64,000 bases of DNA, from contig OZ244725.1 of assembly GCA_965219305.1 (NCBI GenBank), positions 1,736,001-1,800,000 on the forward strand. Reading direction: 5' to 3'. The notes under the pieces are model-generated. The model was given only the letters and a program-made list of their open reading frames with translations. It ran no database searches and was not told where the DNA came from. Shown here in pieces: positions 52,407-61,078 of this stretch (position 1 is its first letter; every line of letters starts with the position of its first letter). The position numbers and the translations under genes are program-made. The stretch is from DATHTS01 sp965219305. Its GTDB lineage: Bacteria > Acidobacteriota > Blastocatellia > Pyrinomonadales > Pyrinomonadaceae.

Positions 52407-53546
52407 ATGAAAATCGGATTACCGAAAGAAATAAAAGATAACGAATACCGCGTCGGACTTACTCCGGCGGGCGTGCAGGCGTTAAAAGATGCCGGACACG
52501 AACTTTTTGTGCAAAAGTCAGCTGGCGAAGGCTCTGGTTTTGCGGATGAACAATACATCAACGCGGGTGCGACAATGATCGAAACTGCCGATGAAGTCTG
52601 GCAGACGGGCGATATGATCGTCAAAGTAAAAGAACCAATCGCACCGGAATATCCGCGTATGCGCGAAAATCAACTGCTTTTTACATACTTGCATCTCGCG
52701 CCGGAATTTGAACTTACAAAACAGATGATGGAAAGAAAAGTTACGGGTGTAGCTTACGAAACTATCACGGATAAAAAAGGCACTTTGCCGCTTTTAACTC
52801 CGATGTCGGAAGTTGCCGGACGAATGAGCGTTCAGGTCGGCGCGACTTACTTGGAAAAAATGAACGGCGGCAAAGGAATTTTGCTCGGCGGAGTTCCGGG
52901 CGTTCCGGCGGCAAATGTCGTTATTATCGGCGGCGGCGTAGTCGGCACGGAAGCGGCGAAAATGGCGGTCGGTTTCGGCGCACACGTTACTATTATTGAC
53001 ATTAATCTTGATCGTCTGCGTCAGCTCGACGATATTTTCCTGTCGAAAGTTCAGACGTTGGCATCGTCGCGTTACGCGATCGAAGAAGCGATCAAATATG
53101 CCGATCTCGTTATCGGCGGCGTTCTCGTCGTCGGCGCGGCTGCTCCGAAACTCGTTACGCGCGATATGCTTAAAGATATTCCGAACGGTTCGGTTCTCGT
53201 TGATGTCGCGGTTGATCAGGGCGGCTGTTTTGAAACGACGCACGCGACGACGCACTCTAATCCGACTTATTACGAAGAAGGCGTTTTGCATTACTGCGTA
53301 GCAAATATGCCCGGAGCAGTTCCGCGAACTTCGACTTTCGCTCTGACAAATGCAACTTTGCCGTACGCGCTCGCGTTGGCAAATAAAGGTTTTGAAAAAG
53401 CGATTCAGGAAGACAAAGGTTTGGCGGAAGGCGTAAACACTTATTCCGGAAAATTGACCTACGAAGCAGTCGCAACTTCGCAAGATTTGGAATATACGCC
53501 ACTCGACAGTCTGGTTGACGGGCTTTCTTCAGCTAAAAGCGCGTAA
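52407..53546 (+). CDS. ald: Alanine dehydrogenase
   Basis: This 379-residue protein starts MKIGLPKEIKDNEYRVGLTP with GGAG in front. The substrate residues Lys75 (IVKVKEP) and His96 (TYLHLAPE) are at their canonical positions. The Rossmann segment is VVIIGGGVVGTEAAKMAVGF, followed by the aspartate-ended TIIDINLDRL. DVAVDQGGCFETTHATTHSN and VANMPGAVPRTSTFALTNAT follow. It interconverts L-alanine and pyruvate with ammonia and NAD. It is a single-gene unit, convergent with the SDR gene and separated from it by a large perfect hairpin. Confidence 0.97.
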   Translation: MKIGLPKEIKDNEYRVGLTPAGVQALKDAGHELFVQKSAGEGSGFADEQYINAGATMIETADEVWQTGDMIVKVKEPIAPEYPRMRENQLLFTYLHLAPEFELTKQMMERKVTGVAYETITDKKGTLPLLTPMSEVAGRMSVQVGATYLEKMNGGKGILLGGVPGVPAANVVIIGGGVVGTEAAKMAVGFGAHVTIIDINLDRLRQLDDIFLSKVQTLASSRYAIEEAIKYADLVIGGVLVVGAAAPKLVTRDMLKDIPNGSVLVDVAVDQGGCFETTHATTHSNPTYYEEGVLHYCVANMPGAVPRTSTFALTNATLPYALALANKGFEKAIQEDKGLAEGVNTYSGKLTYEAVATSQDLEYTPLDSLVDGLSSAKSA

Positions 53547-53553
53547 ACATAAA

Positions 53554-53614
53554 GGATAACGAATAATGGATAGTGGATAATTAAATATTATCCACTATCC
53601 ATTATTCGTTATCC
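53554..53614. terminator. Long perfect hairpin between ald and the SDR gene (heptamer-type)
   Basis: GGATAACGAATAATGGATAG and its continuation pair perfectly over about 28 bases with the sequence ending at 53614, leaving a loop of a few bases. It sits between convergent genes and may terminate both, although no strong T-run follows. Units such as ATGGATA and GTGGATA repeat within the arms, as in the other heptamer hairpins. Confidence 0.7.
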
Positions 53615-53620
53615 GTTGAT

Positions 53621-54373
53621 TTAAGTTATCGCGCCGCCGTCAACAATCACGACTTCGCCGCTCATAAAACTGTTGCGTTCGCTGACCATAAATGCGGCAA
53701 ATTCTGCTAGTTCCGCCGGTTTTCCTTTTCTCTGACGCGCCACCCAAAAATCGTGCATTTGCAGAAGTCTTTCGGGCAGACTGTGTCCGAGATCAGTATC
53801 GAAAATTCCGGCGGCGATGGCGTTGACGTTAATTCCGAAATTCGACGCTTCGCGCGAGAGACATTTCGTAAAACCGATCATCGCGGCTTTTGAAGTCGCG
53901 TAATGAACCGAAGTCGGCAAACTGCGAATTGCGCCGATTGACGTAATATTCAAGATTGCACCACTGCGACGGCGAATCATTTGTTTATAGAAAGGTTTTG
54001 TCACGGCGAAAAGACTGTTGACATTCGTGTCAATTACCCAATCCCACGATTTATCGGTCGTCGTAGCGAAATTGTCACCTTTGTTAACCGCTGCATTATT
54101 GATCAAAATATCAACTCCGCCATCCCATTCGTCGGCAATTTCCCGCGCTATTTTTTTCATTCCGACGCGATCCGTTACCGACACTTTATAAGACAAAGCG
54201 CGTCTGCCGTGGGCTTCAATTTTTTTGCAGGTTTCCACTGCCAAATCGTCGCTCGAATGATAATTAAATGCCACGTCCGCGCCTTCGCGTGCGAAAACTT
54301 CGCAGATCGCCGCGCCGATTCCGCGTGTTCCGCCCGATACAAATGCGCGTTTTCCTTCTAATAAAAGACTCAA
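53621..54373 (-). CDS. Short-chain dehydrogenase/reductase (FabG-like)
   Basis: This 250-residue protein has AFVSGGTRGIGAAICEVFAR (cofactor glycine motif), VDILINNAAVNKGD (the N-N-A motif) and ILNITSIGAIRSLPTSVHYA, followed by TSKAAMIGFTKCL, giving the Ser-Tyr-x-x-x-Lys triad. The C-terminus MSGEVVIVDGGAIT is typical of the 3-oxoacyl-ACP reductase-like group. It reduces a carbonyl with NAD(P)H. It lies 95 bases downstream of the glycosyltransferase gene. Involvement in lipid or polyketide metabolism is possible but unproven. Confidence 0.93.
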   Translation of the reverse strand: MSLLLEGKRAFVSGGTRGIGAAICEVFAREGADVAFNYHSSDDLAVETCKKIEAHGRRALSYKVSVTDRVGMKKIAREIADEWDGGVDILINNAAVNKGDNFATTTDKSWDWVIDTNVNSLFAVTKPFYKQMIRRRSGAILNITSIGAIRSLPTSVHYATSKAAMIGFTKCLSREASNFGINVNAIAAGIFDTDLGHSLPERLLQMHDFWVARQRKGKPAELAEFAAFMVSERNSFMSGEVVIVDGGAIT

Positions 54374-54468
54374 ATTATTTCTCCAAAATATAAAATTATT
54401 TATTAATAATCAAAAAGAAAGGTTAATGAAATTGCCCGAAACTGACAAGTTGAAAAGGCGAGATAATG

Positions 54469-55656
54469 TTATGCGGCGACAGTTTCCGTTTGAGAAATTT
54501 CCGTTTTCGCCGGAAGAAGTGCATTTATTTCCCTGATAATATTCTGCGTCGAATTAGGAATCGAAAGATTTCTGGCGGCAATTTTCATATCTGCATATTT
54601 ATTTGAATCTTCCAAAAGTCCCCGAATCGTCGGCACGATGTCGGTCGCTTTTTCGAGCAAAATTCCCGCGCCGCGTTTGGAGATCATATTTACCGTTCCT
54701 GCTTCCTGCGGCATCGGCGGAGTCGTCGCGTCAGCAATAATCGGCAGATTACAAGCCATCGCCTCAAATGTCGTCAAACCGCCGAGTTTCGAGATCATCA
54801 CATTTGCCGACTGCATAAGTTTTTCGATCTCGTCCGAATAACCGATAACTTTAACGGGAAACTTCGCTGTTTTCGCAATTTCTTCGGCTTCGCGTCTTAA
54901 TTCCTCATTTTTCCCGGCAAGAAAAATCGCTTGAACGTCGAGTTCGCCTTTGGCAAGTTCTCTAAAGATTTTTGGAATATTTCCGCCGCCGACCCAACCG
55001 GCATTTACAAAGATCGTAAATTTTTCGGGATTCAAACCGAACGCAGTTCGCGCCGTCTGTGCATCTTTTTCATCAATTTCGTGAAATTTCGGGTTGATCG
55101 GCATTCCCGAAATTTTTATTTTCTCGGGCGAAATCCCGTAATCAACCAATTGCCGTTTCGCATCTTCATTTGCGACAAGATAAAGCGAAACATCATCACA
55201 CGCCCAACCTTTCCAAAAACCGTAACACGGATCTGTTACAACAGTTACGAGCGGAATTTGTTCCGACAATTTTAATTCTTTTAAGATTCTGGCGAAAATA
55301 TGCTGCGTCATCGGGTGAACCGAGACGACAATGTGCGGACACCATTTTTCAAACGAATCTTTGCAAAAACCGATACAGCGGCGCATAAAAAACTCGCGCG
55401 TTTCGGGGCGAATTTTGTTCATCGTCCAGTAAAGATATTTCATCCAACCCTGTTTGTGACGCAAAACCCAGTTGTAAAGATCAACCATTTTGTTGGTTAT
55501 CCCGTGCGATTCCTCGACGGCTTTAATAATTCGAACCGCCGCCGAATCGCCATACCAAAATTTCTGCAAACCATCGGAAATAGTCTGCGCCGCCGAGCGA
55601 TGTCCGCCTCCCGTATCGGATGAAATAATGAGGATTTTTGGTGTATTTTGTTGCAT
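54469..55656 (-). CDS. MGDG synthase/UgtP-type glycosyltransferase (GT28-like)
   Basis: This 395-residue protein starts with ILIISSDTGGGHRSAAQTIS, the N-terminal motif of monogalactosyldiacylglycerol-synthase and diacylglycerol glucosyltransferases. VVSVHPMTQHIFARILKELK, VTVVTDPCYGFWKGWACDDV and LYLVANEDAKRQLVDYGISP follow. The donor site is MISKLGGLTTFEAMACNLPI, then TPPMPQEAGTVNMISKRGAG. It probably transfers a hexose to diacylglycerol, making a membrane glycolipid, on the cytoplasmic face. Its ATG follows the Uma2 stop with no gap. A MurG-type role is less likely because the start motif differs. Confidence 0.9.
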   Translation of the reverse strand: MQQNTPKILIISSDTGGGHRSAAQTISDGLQKFWYGDSAAVRIIKAVEESHGITNKMVDLYNWVLRHKQGWMKYLYWTMNKIRPETREFFMRRCIGFCKDSFEKWCPHIVVSVHPMTQHIFARILKELKLSEQIPLVTVVTDPCYGFWKGWACDDVSLYLVANEDAKRQLVDYGISPEKIKISGMPINPKFHEIDEKDAQTARTAFGLNPEKFTIFVNAGWVGGGNIPKIFRELAKGELDVQAIFLAGKNEELRREAEEIAKTAKFPVKVIGYSDEIEKLMQSANVMISKLGGLTTFEAMACNLPIIADATTPPMPQEAGTVNMISKRGAGILLEKATDIVPTIRGLLEDSNKYADMKIAARNLSIPNSTQNIIREINALLPAKTEISQTETVAA

Positions 55657-56313
55657 TTAATCTTTCAAGAGATTTTTCAAAGCCGCTAAATTTTCGTTTT
55701 CGTCAAAAACGGCGCGAATCGGAATTTTAAATTCCGGCAAAACCACGCTCACGATCTCGCCGCTGTTTGATTTTAACAAAAGTTCGTATTCTTCGCTCTG
55801 CAAAAAATATTGCTCAATAATTTCTTTTTCCGCATCAACTATCCAATATTCTTCAACGCCGTGCGCCGCGTAATCTTGAAATTTTGTTTCGCGGTCATTC
55901 TTCGCGGTTGATTTAGATAAAACTTCAACGACAAAATCAGGAGCGGGAAACTGCATTTGTCCGCGTTTGAAATCTTTCGCTTTTTCTTTGCCGAAAAAAC
56001 AAATGTCCGGTTCATAATCATTCCGCGTCAGCGAAATCATTATTTTTTCAATGCCGACATAACCGCCGATTTTGTTCTCAATTACAAATGTGTCAATCAA
56101 TTTACAGAGTAATTTTGTCGCCGAATTATGCTCTATTTTTACGGGCGAATGAAAAATAATTTCACCGTTGATAAATTCCATTTTTTTGTCTTCTTCAACA
56201 ATCTCGTAAAAATGCCGACGCTTTTTCTTCTCGGCTTTCAAAGCAGAATCTAACTTCTGCGCGAAAAGAACCGCGTCGGGCATTTTCAGAGCTTGTTCTA
56301 AAGAAATCTGCAT
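55657..56313 (-). CDS. Uma2-family (DUF820) putative restriction-fold protein
   Basis: This 218-residue protein has the Uma2/DUF820 pattern: KKMEFINGEIIFHSPVKIEH, then IMISLTRNDYEPDICFFGKE, then PAPDFVVEVLSKSTAKNDRE and YAAHGVEEYWIVDAEKEIIE. The PD-(D/E)xK-like core (E-P-D ... V-E-V-L-S-K) is present. The family has a nuclease fold but unproven function and is very abundant in cyanobacteria. It sits 9 bases after the radical SAM gene and directly before the glycosyltransferase gene, so all three are likely one transcript. That is an odd context for a nuclease-fold protein. Confidence 0.9.
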   Translation of the reverse strand: MQISLEQALKMPDAVLFAQKLDSALKAEKKKRRHFYEIVEEDKKMEFINGEIIFHSPVKIEHNSATKLLCKLIDTFVIENKIGGYVGIEKIMISLTRNDYEPDICFFGKEKAKDFKRGQMQFPAPDFVVEVLSKSTAKNDRETKFQDYAAHGVEEYWIVDAEKEIIEQYFLQSEEYELLLKSNSGEIVSVVLPEFKIPIRAVFDENENLAALKNLLKD

Positions 56314-56322
56314 TTATGAAAT

Positions 56323-57489
56323 TTACGCTTTCGCTTCGACAACTTCCGGTTGAGTTCGATTGTTTTCCATCTGTTTCGACGCTTTTTTCATTTTTCTTTC
56401 CAAAGATTTGATTTTGATCAAATGCTTGGCGTTAAACGGCAAACTCGGATAAAAACAATTCGATTCGTGCGTGCAGTAACAACCGTTGGCGACTTCTTTA
56501 CGGCGTTCATCCATCATATTTGTCTTCCACGCCGTCTGAAAATTCCAATCGTAATCGCGCAGATTCAGAACGTCCGATTTGTTTTCGCACGAAGAAAGTG
56601 CGCCGTTGTCATAAATCACCGCGCCTGCGCTTCCGGCGTAACATTTCAATTGCGCTTTCTGTTCTTCCTTTGTTTTGGCGATGATGTCGTGCATATAAAT
56701 ATCCACAGCGGCTTTGAAGAAACCCGATTTTCCGCCGTAATTATTCTTCAAAGCGGCGTTTTTCGTGTCATCCAAAATCATCTGCGAAAGCTCTTGATAA
56801 CGATTATGATCGAATTCAAGTTCTTTGGGATCGGCTGACGGAGGGCGAATATAATTGATATTTACTTTGTCCGGTTTGAGATCGTATTTTAAGAAATCAT
56901 ACCAATCAAAGATCGTGTCTTCGTTTGAAGCCATTACGCAGGTGCAGGTTTGAATATCAAGTCGCGGGTATTGTTCGCGTTTCATCTGCTGCAAAGTGCG
57001 CGCCGTGTGAATAGCTTTGTCCCACGATCCCGGCTTTCTGCGAATTTTCTCGTGCGCTTCCTGCATTCCGTCAATTCCGAGCGCGACAGACACATTCAAA
57101 TTCGGACATTCGTCCAAAATGCGCGTAACGTCGGGGAAAATTCGCGGATGAATCTGTCCGTTCGACATCAGATAAACCGAGTCCAATTTATTATTTTCGT
57201 AAAATCCTTTAACGATTTCCGGCAAATCCTTGCGCGTAAACGGTTCGCCGCCCGCCAACACCAGAACGCCGAGATTTCCGCCCAGAGTTTCCGAAATTTT
57301 GTGAATCTCGTCCGTTTTCATCTGCAATTTCTTGCGCTCGCGGTCATCGAGTTCTTCGGTGAAGAAACAATGAGTGCAGCGCATATCGCAAACGCTCGTT
57401 ACCAAAATATTGAGAAAAACCGGCGAGATCGGTCTGCCGACCAAAACGCTCGCGTATCTTTTAAATAATTCTTTTGTTACAAAATCCAT
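56323..57489 (-). CDS. Radical SAM protein with SPASM-like C-terminus
   Basis: This 388-residue protein has the [4Fe-4S] motif CDMRCTHC in LVTSVCDMRCTHCFFTEELD. LGVLVLAGGEPFTRKDLPEI is the SAM-binding GGEP turn, and SVYLMSNGQIHP and VSVALGIDGMQEAHEKIRRK follow. The C-terminal cysteine cluster comprises LKCYAG, LSSCENKSD and NGCYCTHESNC, as in SPASM-type auxiliary-cluster enzymes. SPASM enzymes modify peptides or carbohydrates. No precursor peptide is recognised nearby. It is the first gene of the four-gene run to the SDR. Confidence 0.9.
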   Translation of the reverse strand: MDFVTKELFKRYASVLVGRPISPVFLNILVTSVCDMRCTHCFFTEELDDRERKKLQMKTDEIHKISETLGGNLGVLVLAGGEPFTRKDLPEIVKGFYENNKLDSVYLMSNGQIHPRIFPDVTRILDECPNLNVSVALGIDGMQEAHEKIRRKPGSWDKAIHTARTLQQMKREQYPRLDIQTCTCVMASNEDTIFDWYDFLKYDLKPDKVNINYIRPPSADPKELEFDHNRYQELSQMILDDTKNAALKNNYGGKSGFFKAAVDIYMHDIIAKTKEEQKAQLKCYAGSAGAVIYDNGALSSCENKSDVLNLRDYDWNFQTAWKTNMMDERRKEVANGCYCTHESNCFYPSLPFNAKHLIKIKSLERKMKKASKQMENNRTQPEVVEAKA

Positions 57490-57656
57490 TTTATAATTCC
57501 TGTTAAATATCTACCAACGGCGATTTGATGCCGAAAGTTTCCGCCAAGTTTTAATTTATCTGAATTTGTCACCTTAAACAAGATGAAAAATCAGCGTTCG
57601 TCGCTTAATTACAAATCTTTTACATCAAATTCGTAAATATCTGAAAAATTTACCAC

Positions 57657-57686
57657 TTGACAACCGTAATAGTTTTAATGTATAAA
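57657..57686 (+). promoter_or_regulatory. Near-consensus promoter facing the comEC 3' end
   Basis: TTGACA (57657-57662) and TATAAA (57681-57686) are 18 bases apart on the plus strand. The only frame downstream is antisense to comEC, so it could drive an antisense transcript, or be chance. Confidence 0.4.
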
Positions 57687-57763
57687 TTTGTCATTGAGGC
57701 TTTTGCTGGAACGCTCGGATGGTTGGTAAATTTGGAAATCTCCCGGCGTTTTTATTTTTTAAA

Positions 57764-60490
57764 TTATTTTGCAAAACTTTCGATTTTTAAATCCTTTCCA
57801 TCCGTGGAAATAAAAATCGTCCCATTTTCACCCGTTGTCGAAACTTTCGCTCCCGAATTAATCCATCTTTTGACAACTTCTGCGTGCGGATGACCGAAAC
57901 GCGATCTTTTCCCCACAGGTATTATTGCATATTCTGCGCGGCTCGCGTCAATAAATTCCTGAACAGACGAAGTTCGGCTTCCGTGATGCGCGACTTTTAC
58001 GACATCACAAATTATTAATTCAGGCGTTTGCAAGAGATATTTTTCCGCTTCTTTTTCAATATCTCCGGTCAAAAGAAATTTGCGCTCACCGAAAACGAGA
58101 CGCAGAACGACGGAATTGTTATTTGCTGAAATTGCCGTATTTGTTTCCTCCTTTAATGGATTTAAAACTTCAACTTCAGTTGCGCCGATTTCTAAAAAGT
58201 CGCCGCTCCCGATTTTTTTTATTTCTATTTTATGTTTTTCCAGAACGGCGAAAAGTTCGTTAAAATCCGAATCATCAAAAGGAGTCCTGCCGAAAAATGC
58301 CGCACGAACTTTGAAGTTTTTTGCAACATCCGTCAAACCTTGGATATGATCCGCGTCGGCGTGTGTCGCCAGAATATAATCAATTTTCGAATAACCGCGT
58401 TCCCAGAGGAAGGCGGAAACGACCGATTCTCCGATGCTTTGCGTGTCCGGTTTGAAAACTTCCGCGCCTTCGTTTTCAGCACTTACTTCGGCAAAATTTA
58501 CTTTGCCGCCGCCGTCAACCAGCATTGTTTCGCCGTTCGGAAAAGTTATGAAAGCCGAATCGCCTTGTCCGACATCGAGAAAATCAACGTGCAGCCTGCC
58601 GTCGGAAAACGGCGCGCTAAACGGATGAAAAACGATAATTGAAAAGAAAATAATTAATGTTAATGACGCGATTTTCAAAATTATTTTCGTCGAGATTGTT
58701 TTGAAATTTGAAATCTGCATCTTGAAATTTTCTTCCGGTTTCCATTTGTTTAACAAAATTGCTAAAACCAAAAGCGGAAAAAAATAAAATACGTAAATTA
58801 CTTTAAAATTTCCCGAATAAACAGGAAGACGAAACGAAGCAAGATCATTTGCGACAAATAATTTGGGAAACGACAGCAAAAACCAATTTAATAAATTCGT
58901 AATTTCCGCAAAAGGCAACGCCGACGCTGCATTAAATTGCGCGAGAAATACAGCGAAAATCGCCGAAAAACTTTCCAAAGCGATAAAAATTCCAACCCAG
59001 ATATTCAGAAAAATTGAACTGAAGGTGACACGGTGAAAGTAAATAATTAAGAGCGGCAAAAGCCATATTTGCACGACGCAGGTTATGAGAATTGCTTCAA
59101 AAATGTACTGCAAAATTCTCTGCAAAGACATTCTTTTTTTCAATTTAAAATACGGCGTTTTAAAAAGTTTCGCTGACCATATCTGCCGCGCGCCTTCGAC
59201 TTCCCAAGCCGTTTCGCGCCAGTAAAGCGTTTCGCAAAAACTTCTCAAATTTTTCGGCACGTCCGGCGGAAAAGGCGTTTCGGCAGACGGCGACCAACTT
59301 CCGATTTTCCGCAGTTTTTCGATCAGCGGAAACGCCGTTACGACAATCGAACCGACGCTTATGAATGTTAAATGAAACGACGGATTAAAAAGATCGTCCG
59401 GTCGCCAGACAAGCAAGGTCAACGCGCACGCGCCGAGCGCATTTAAACTCGTTCCCGCCCGCGAAATCATTTGCGGAATGAGCAGAATCGTGAACATCAG
59501 CGCGGCTCGAATTACCGGAACTTCCGCTCCGACGGCGACGGCATAACACCACAAAAAACCAACTGCAAAGAAAAATTTCCATAGTTTTTTGCGCCGGAAA
59601 AACCCTGTCAAAACGAGCAAAATTCCGCCGATAAATGTAATGTGCAAACCGGAAATGACGAGAACGTGAAATGTTCCGCCTTCGCGGAAAATTTCGGCAG
59701 TTTCTTTATCGAGGAAATTTCGATTTCCCAACAACGACGCGATCAAAACTCCCGCCGTTTTCGGATTGAAATAATTTATAAAATCTAAAATCAGTTCTTG
59801 CCGGTATTCGTAAATTGCGTCCAGCGGCGTAAAAGTTTCGGTTTCACCGATTTTCTCGATCAAAAGCGGACTTTTTATCGTTCCCGAAACGTCAGTGTCT
59901 TTTATGTCGAGAATTTCTTTTCGCAGGAAAACGCCCGGATTCAAATAATCATTTTCTCTGCTTAGACGGCACGCGACTCGTATCTTCGAACCGTATTGCA
60001 AATTCAAATTCTTATAATCTTCCGCGATTTCTCCGCTTGAAATCGGCGCGAAAAAACTTACTTTTCCCGGAATTTCAATATTTTTATCTTTGTAAATCGC
60101 TTTTTCAGTTTGAATTTCAAGAAAAAAGCCGTCCGGCGCAAGTTCCGGTGCGGTTTTCAAAACGCCTTCGATCTCAATCGGATCGCCGGAATTTATTTGC
60201 GCGTTGTCATAAAGATTTTTCAGACGGTTCGCCGGAATCGTTTCTTTCTCAATCTGAAAAAATAATCCTCCGATTGCCGTAAATGAGACAAATAAAATTA
60301 TTACGGCAATTTGCCGAGTTTTTAGAAAGACAATACAAAGAACAACCGAAATCAGCGAAATCGTAAGACAAACACTTAACTGAATTGAGTAATTTCCGGC
60401 GATAAAAATCCCGAATGCGAAAAAAACCGACAGCCACAACAAAGGATATTGTGAGAAATTTTGTGACCTGTTTTTACTTCCGGTTTTCAT
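57764..60490 (-). CDS. comEC: ComEC/Rec2 DNA-uptake channel
   Basis: This 908-residue protein has an N-terminal hydrophobic/OB part (DUF4131-like, about residues 1-230). The Competence membrane domain has FHVLVISGLHITFIGGILLV and ALGACALTLLVWRPDDLF, FNPSFHLTFI. The C-terminal metallo-beta-lactamase-like domain has LDVGQGDSAFITFPNG, ILATHADADHIQGL (H-x-D-x-D-H) and KVAHHGSRTSS. It forms the inner-membrane channel for single-stranded DNA during transformation; the lactamase domain may degrade the second strand. It lies 16 bases after the comEA-like gene. Confidence 0.95.
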   Translation of the reverse strand: MKTGSKNRSQNFSQYPLLWLSVFFAFGIFIAGNYSIQLSVCLTISLISVVLCIVFLKTRQIAVIILFVSFTAIGGLFFQIEKETIPANRLKNLYDNAQINSGDPIEIEGVLKTAPELAPDGFFLEIQTEKAIYKDKNIEIPGKVSFFAPISSGEIAEDYKNLNLQYGSKIRVACRLSRENDYLNPGVFLRKEILDIKDTDVSGTIKSPLLIEKIGETETFTPLDAIYEYRQELILDFINYFNPKTAGVLIASLLGNRNFLDKETAEIFREGGTFHVLVISGLHITFIGGILLVLTGFFRRKKLWKFFFAVGFLWCYAVAVGAEVPVIRAALMFTILLIPQMISRAGTSLNALGACALTLLVWRPDDLFNPSFHLTFISVGSIVVTAFPLIEKLRKIGSWSPSAETPFPPDVPKNLRSFCETLYWRETAWEVEGARQIWSAKLFKTPYFKLKKRMSLQRILQYIFEAILITCVVQIWLLPLLIIYFHRVTFSSIFLNIWVGIFIALESFSAIFAVFLAQFNAASALPFAEITNLLNWFLLSFPKLFVANDLASFRLPVYSGNFKVIYVFYFFPLLVLAILLNKWKPEENFKMQISNFKTISTKIILKIASLTLIIFFSIIVFHPFSAPFSDGRLHVDFLDVGQGDSAFITFPNGETMLVDGGGKVNFAEVSAENEGAEVFKPDTQSIGESVVSAFLWERGYSKIDYILATHADADHIQGLTDVAKNFKVRAAFFGRTPFDDSDFNELFAVLEKHKIEIKKIGSGDFLEIGATEVEVLNPLKEETNTAISANNNSVVLRLVFGERKFLLTGDIEKEAEKYLLQTPELIICDVVKVAHHGSRTSSVQEFIDASRAEYAIIPVGKRSRFGHPHAEVVKRWINSGAKVSTTGENGTIFISTDGKDLKIESFAK

Positions 60491-60506
60491 TTTTTCACGG
60501 TATTTT

Positions 60507-60821
60507 TTACTCTGTTTTTATTAAACTTTTCATCTCACGGAAACGCGCGTCGCTGATGCGTTCAATCAGAAGCAGATGTTCGGGTTTTCGAAATTTGCCG
60601 AATTTCTCGCGGTGTTCGACAATTTTCGCCGCAGTTTTTTCGCCGATATGCGGAAGTTTGACGAGTTCTTCAATTGATGCCGTGTTAATATTTACGGCAT
60701 TTTTAACTTCATTCGTTTTTTGATTGTGCGAGTTTTCCTGAAAATATTGAACAGACTTCGTGCAACTCGTTATTAACAAAAGAGCTAAAGCAAAAACTAA
60801 TAATTTAGTTTGACTACACAT
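60507..60821 (-). CDS. ComEA-like helix-hairpin-helix lipoprotein
   Basis: This 104-residue protein has a lipoprotein signal (LVFALALLLITSC, Cys about 20) and a C-terminal helix-hairpin-helix pair: VNINTASIEELVKLPHIGEK, then TAAKIVEHREKFGKFRKPEH. This is the ComEA DNA-binding domain that grips incoming DNA in the periplasm. Unlike Bacillus ComEA there is no transmembrane anchor, so the protein would be lipid-anchored. Its pairing with comEC supports the role in DNA uptake. Confidence 0.88.
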   Translation of the reverse strand: MCSQTKLLVFALALLLITSCTKSVQYFQENSHNQKTNEVKNAVNINTASIEELVKLPHIGEKTAAKIVEHREKFGKFRKPEHLLLIERISDARFREMKSLIKTE

Positions 60822-61078
60822 TCTTTCTTAATTACAGGCAAATTGCGCTGAATTTTGATATTTTCGTTACTGACCGTTAATTTTCAACAATTTCCCTATA
60901 TAATAAACATTGCGGCAAATTTAGTCTATTCGGTTTAGAAATTGACCGTAAATTCGGGAATTTTAAATGCCGAAATCGGAAAGTAAATAAAAAAATATTT
61001 GTCGCAGATTTTTGAATTTTAAACAATCATTTTTATGTTTGACGGCGCAAATTATCCGAAAAAAACTTACTTACAGAA

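Noticed and set aside
57657..57893. A 78-residue plus-strand frame following a promoter-like sequence
   Set aside because: It is antisense to the comEC 3' end, with no ribosome site or recognisable motif; only the promoter was kept.
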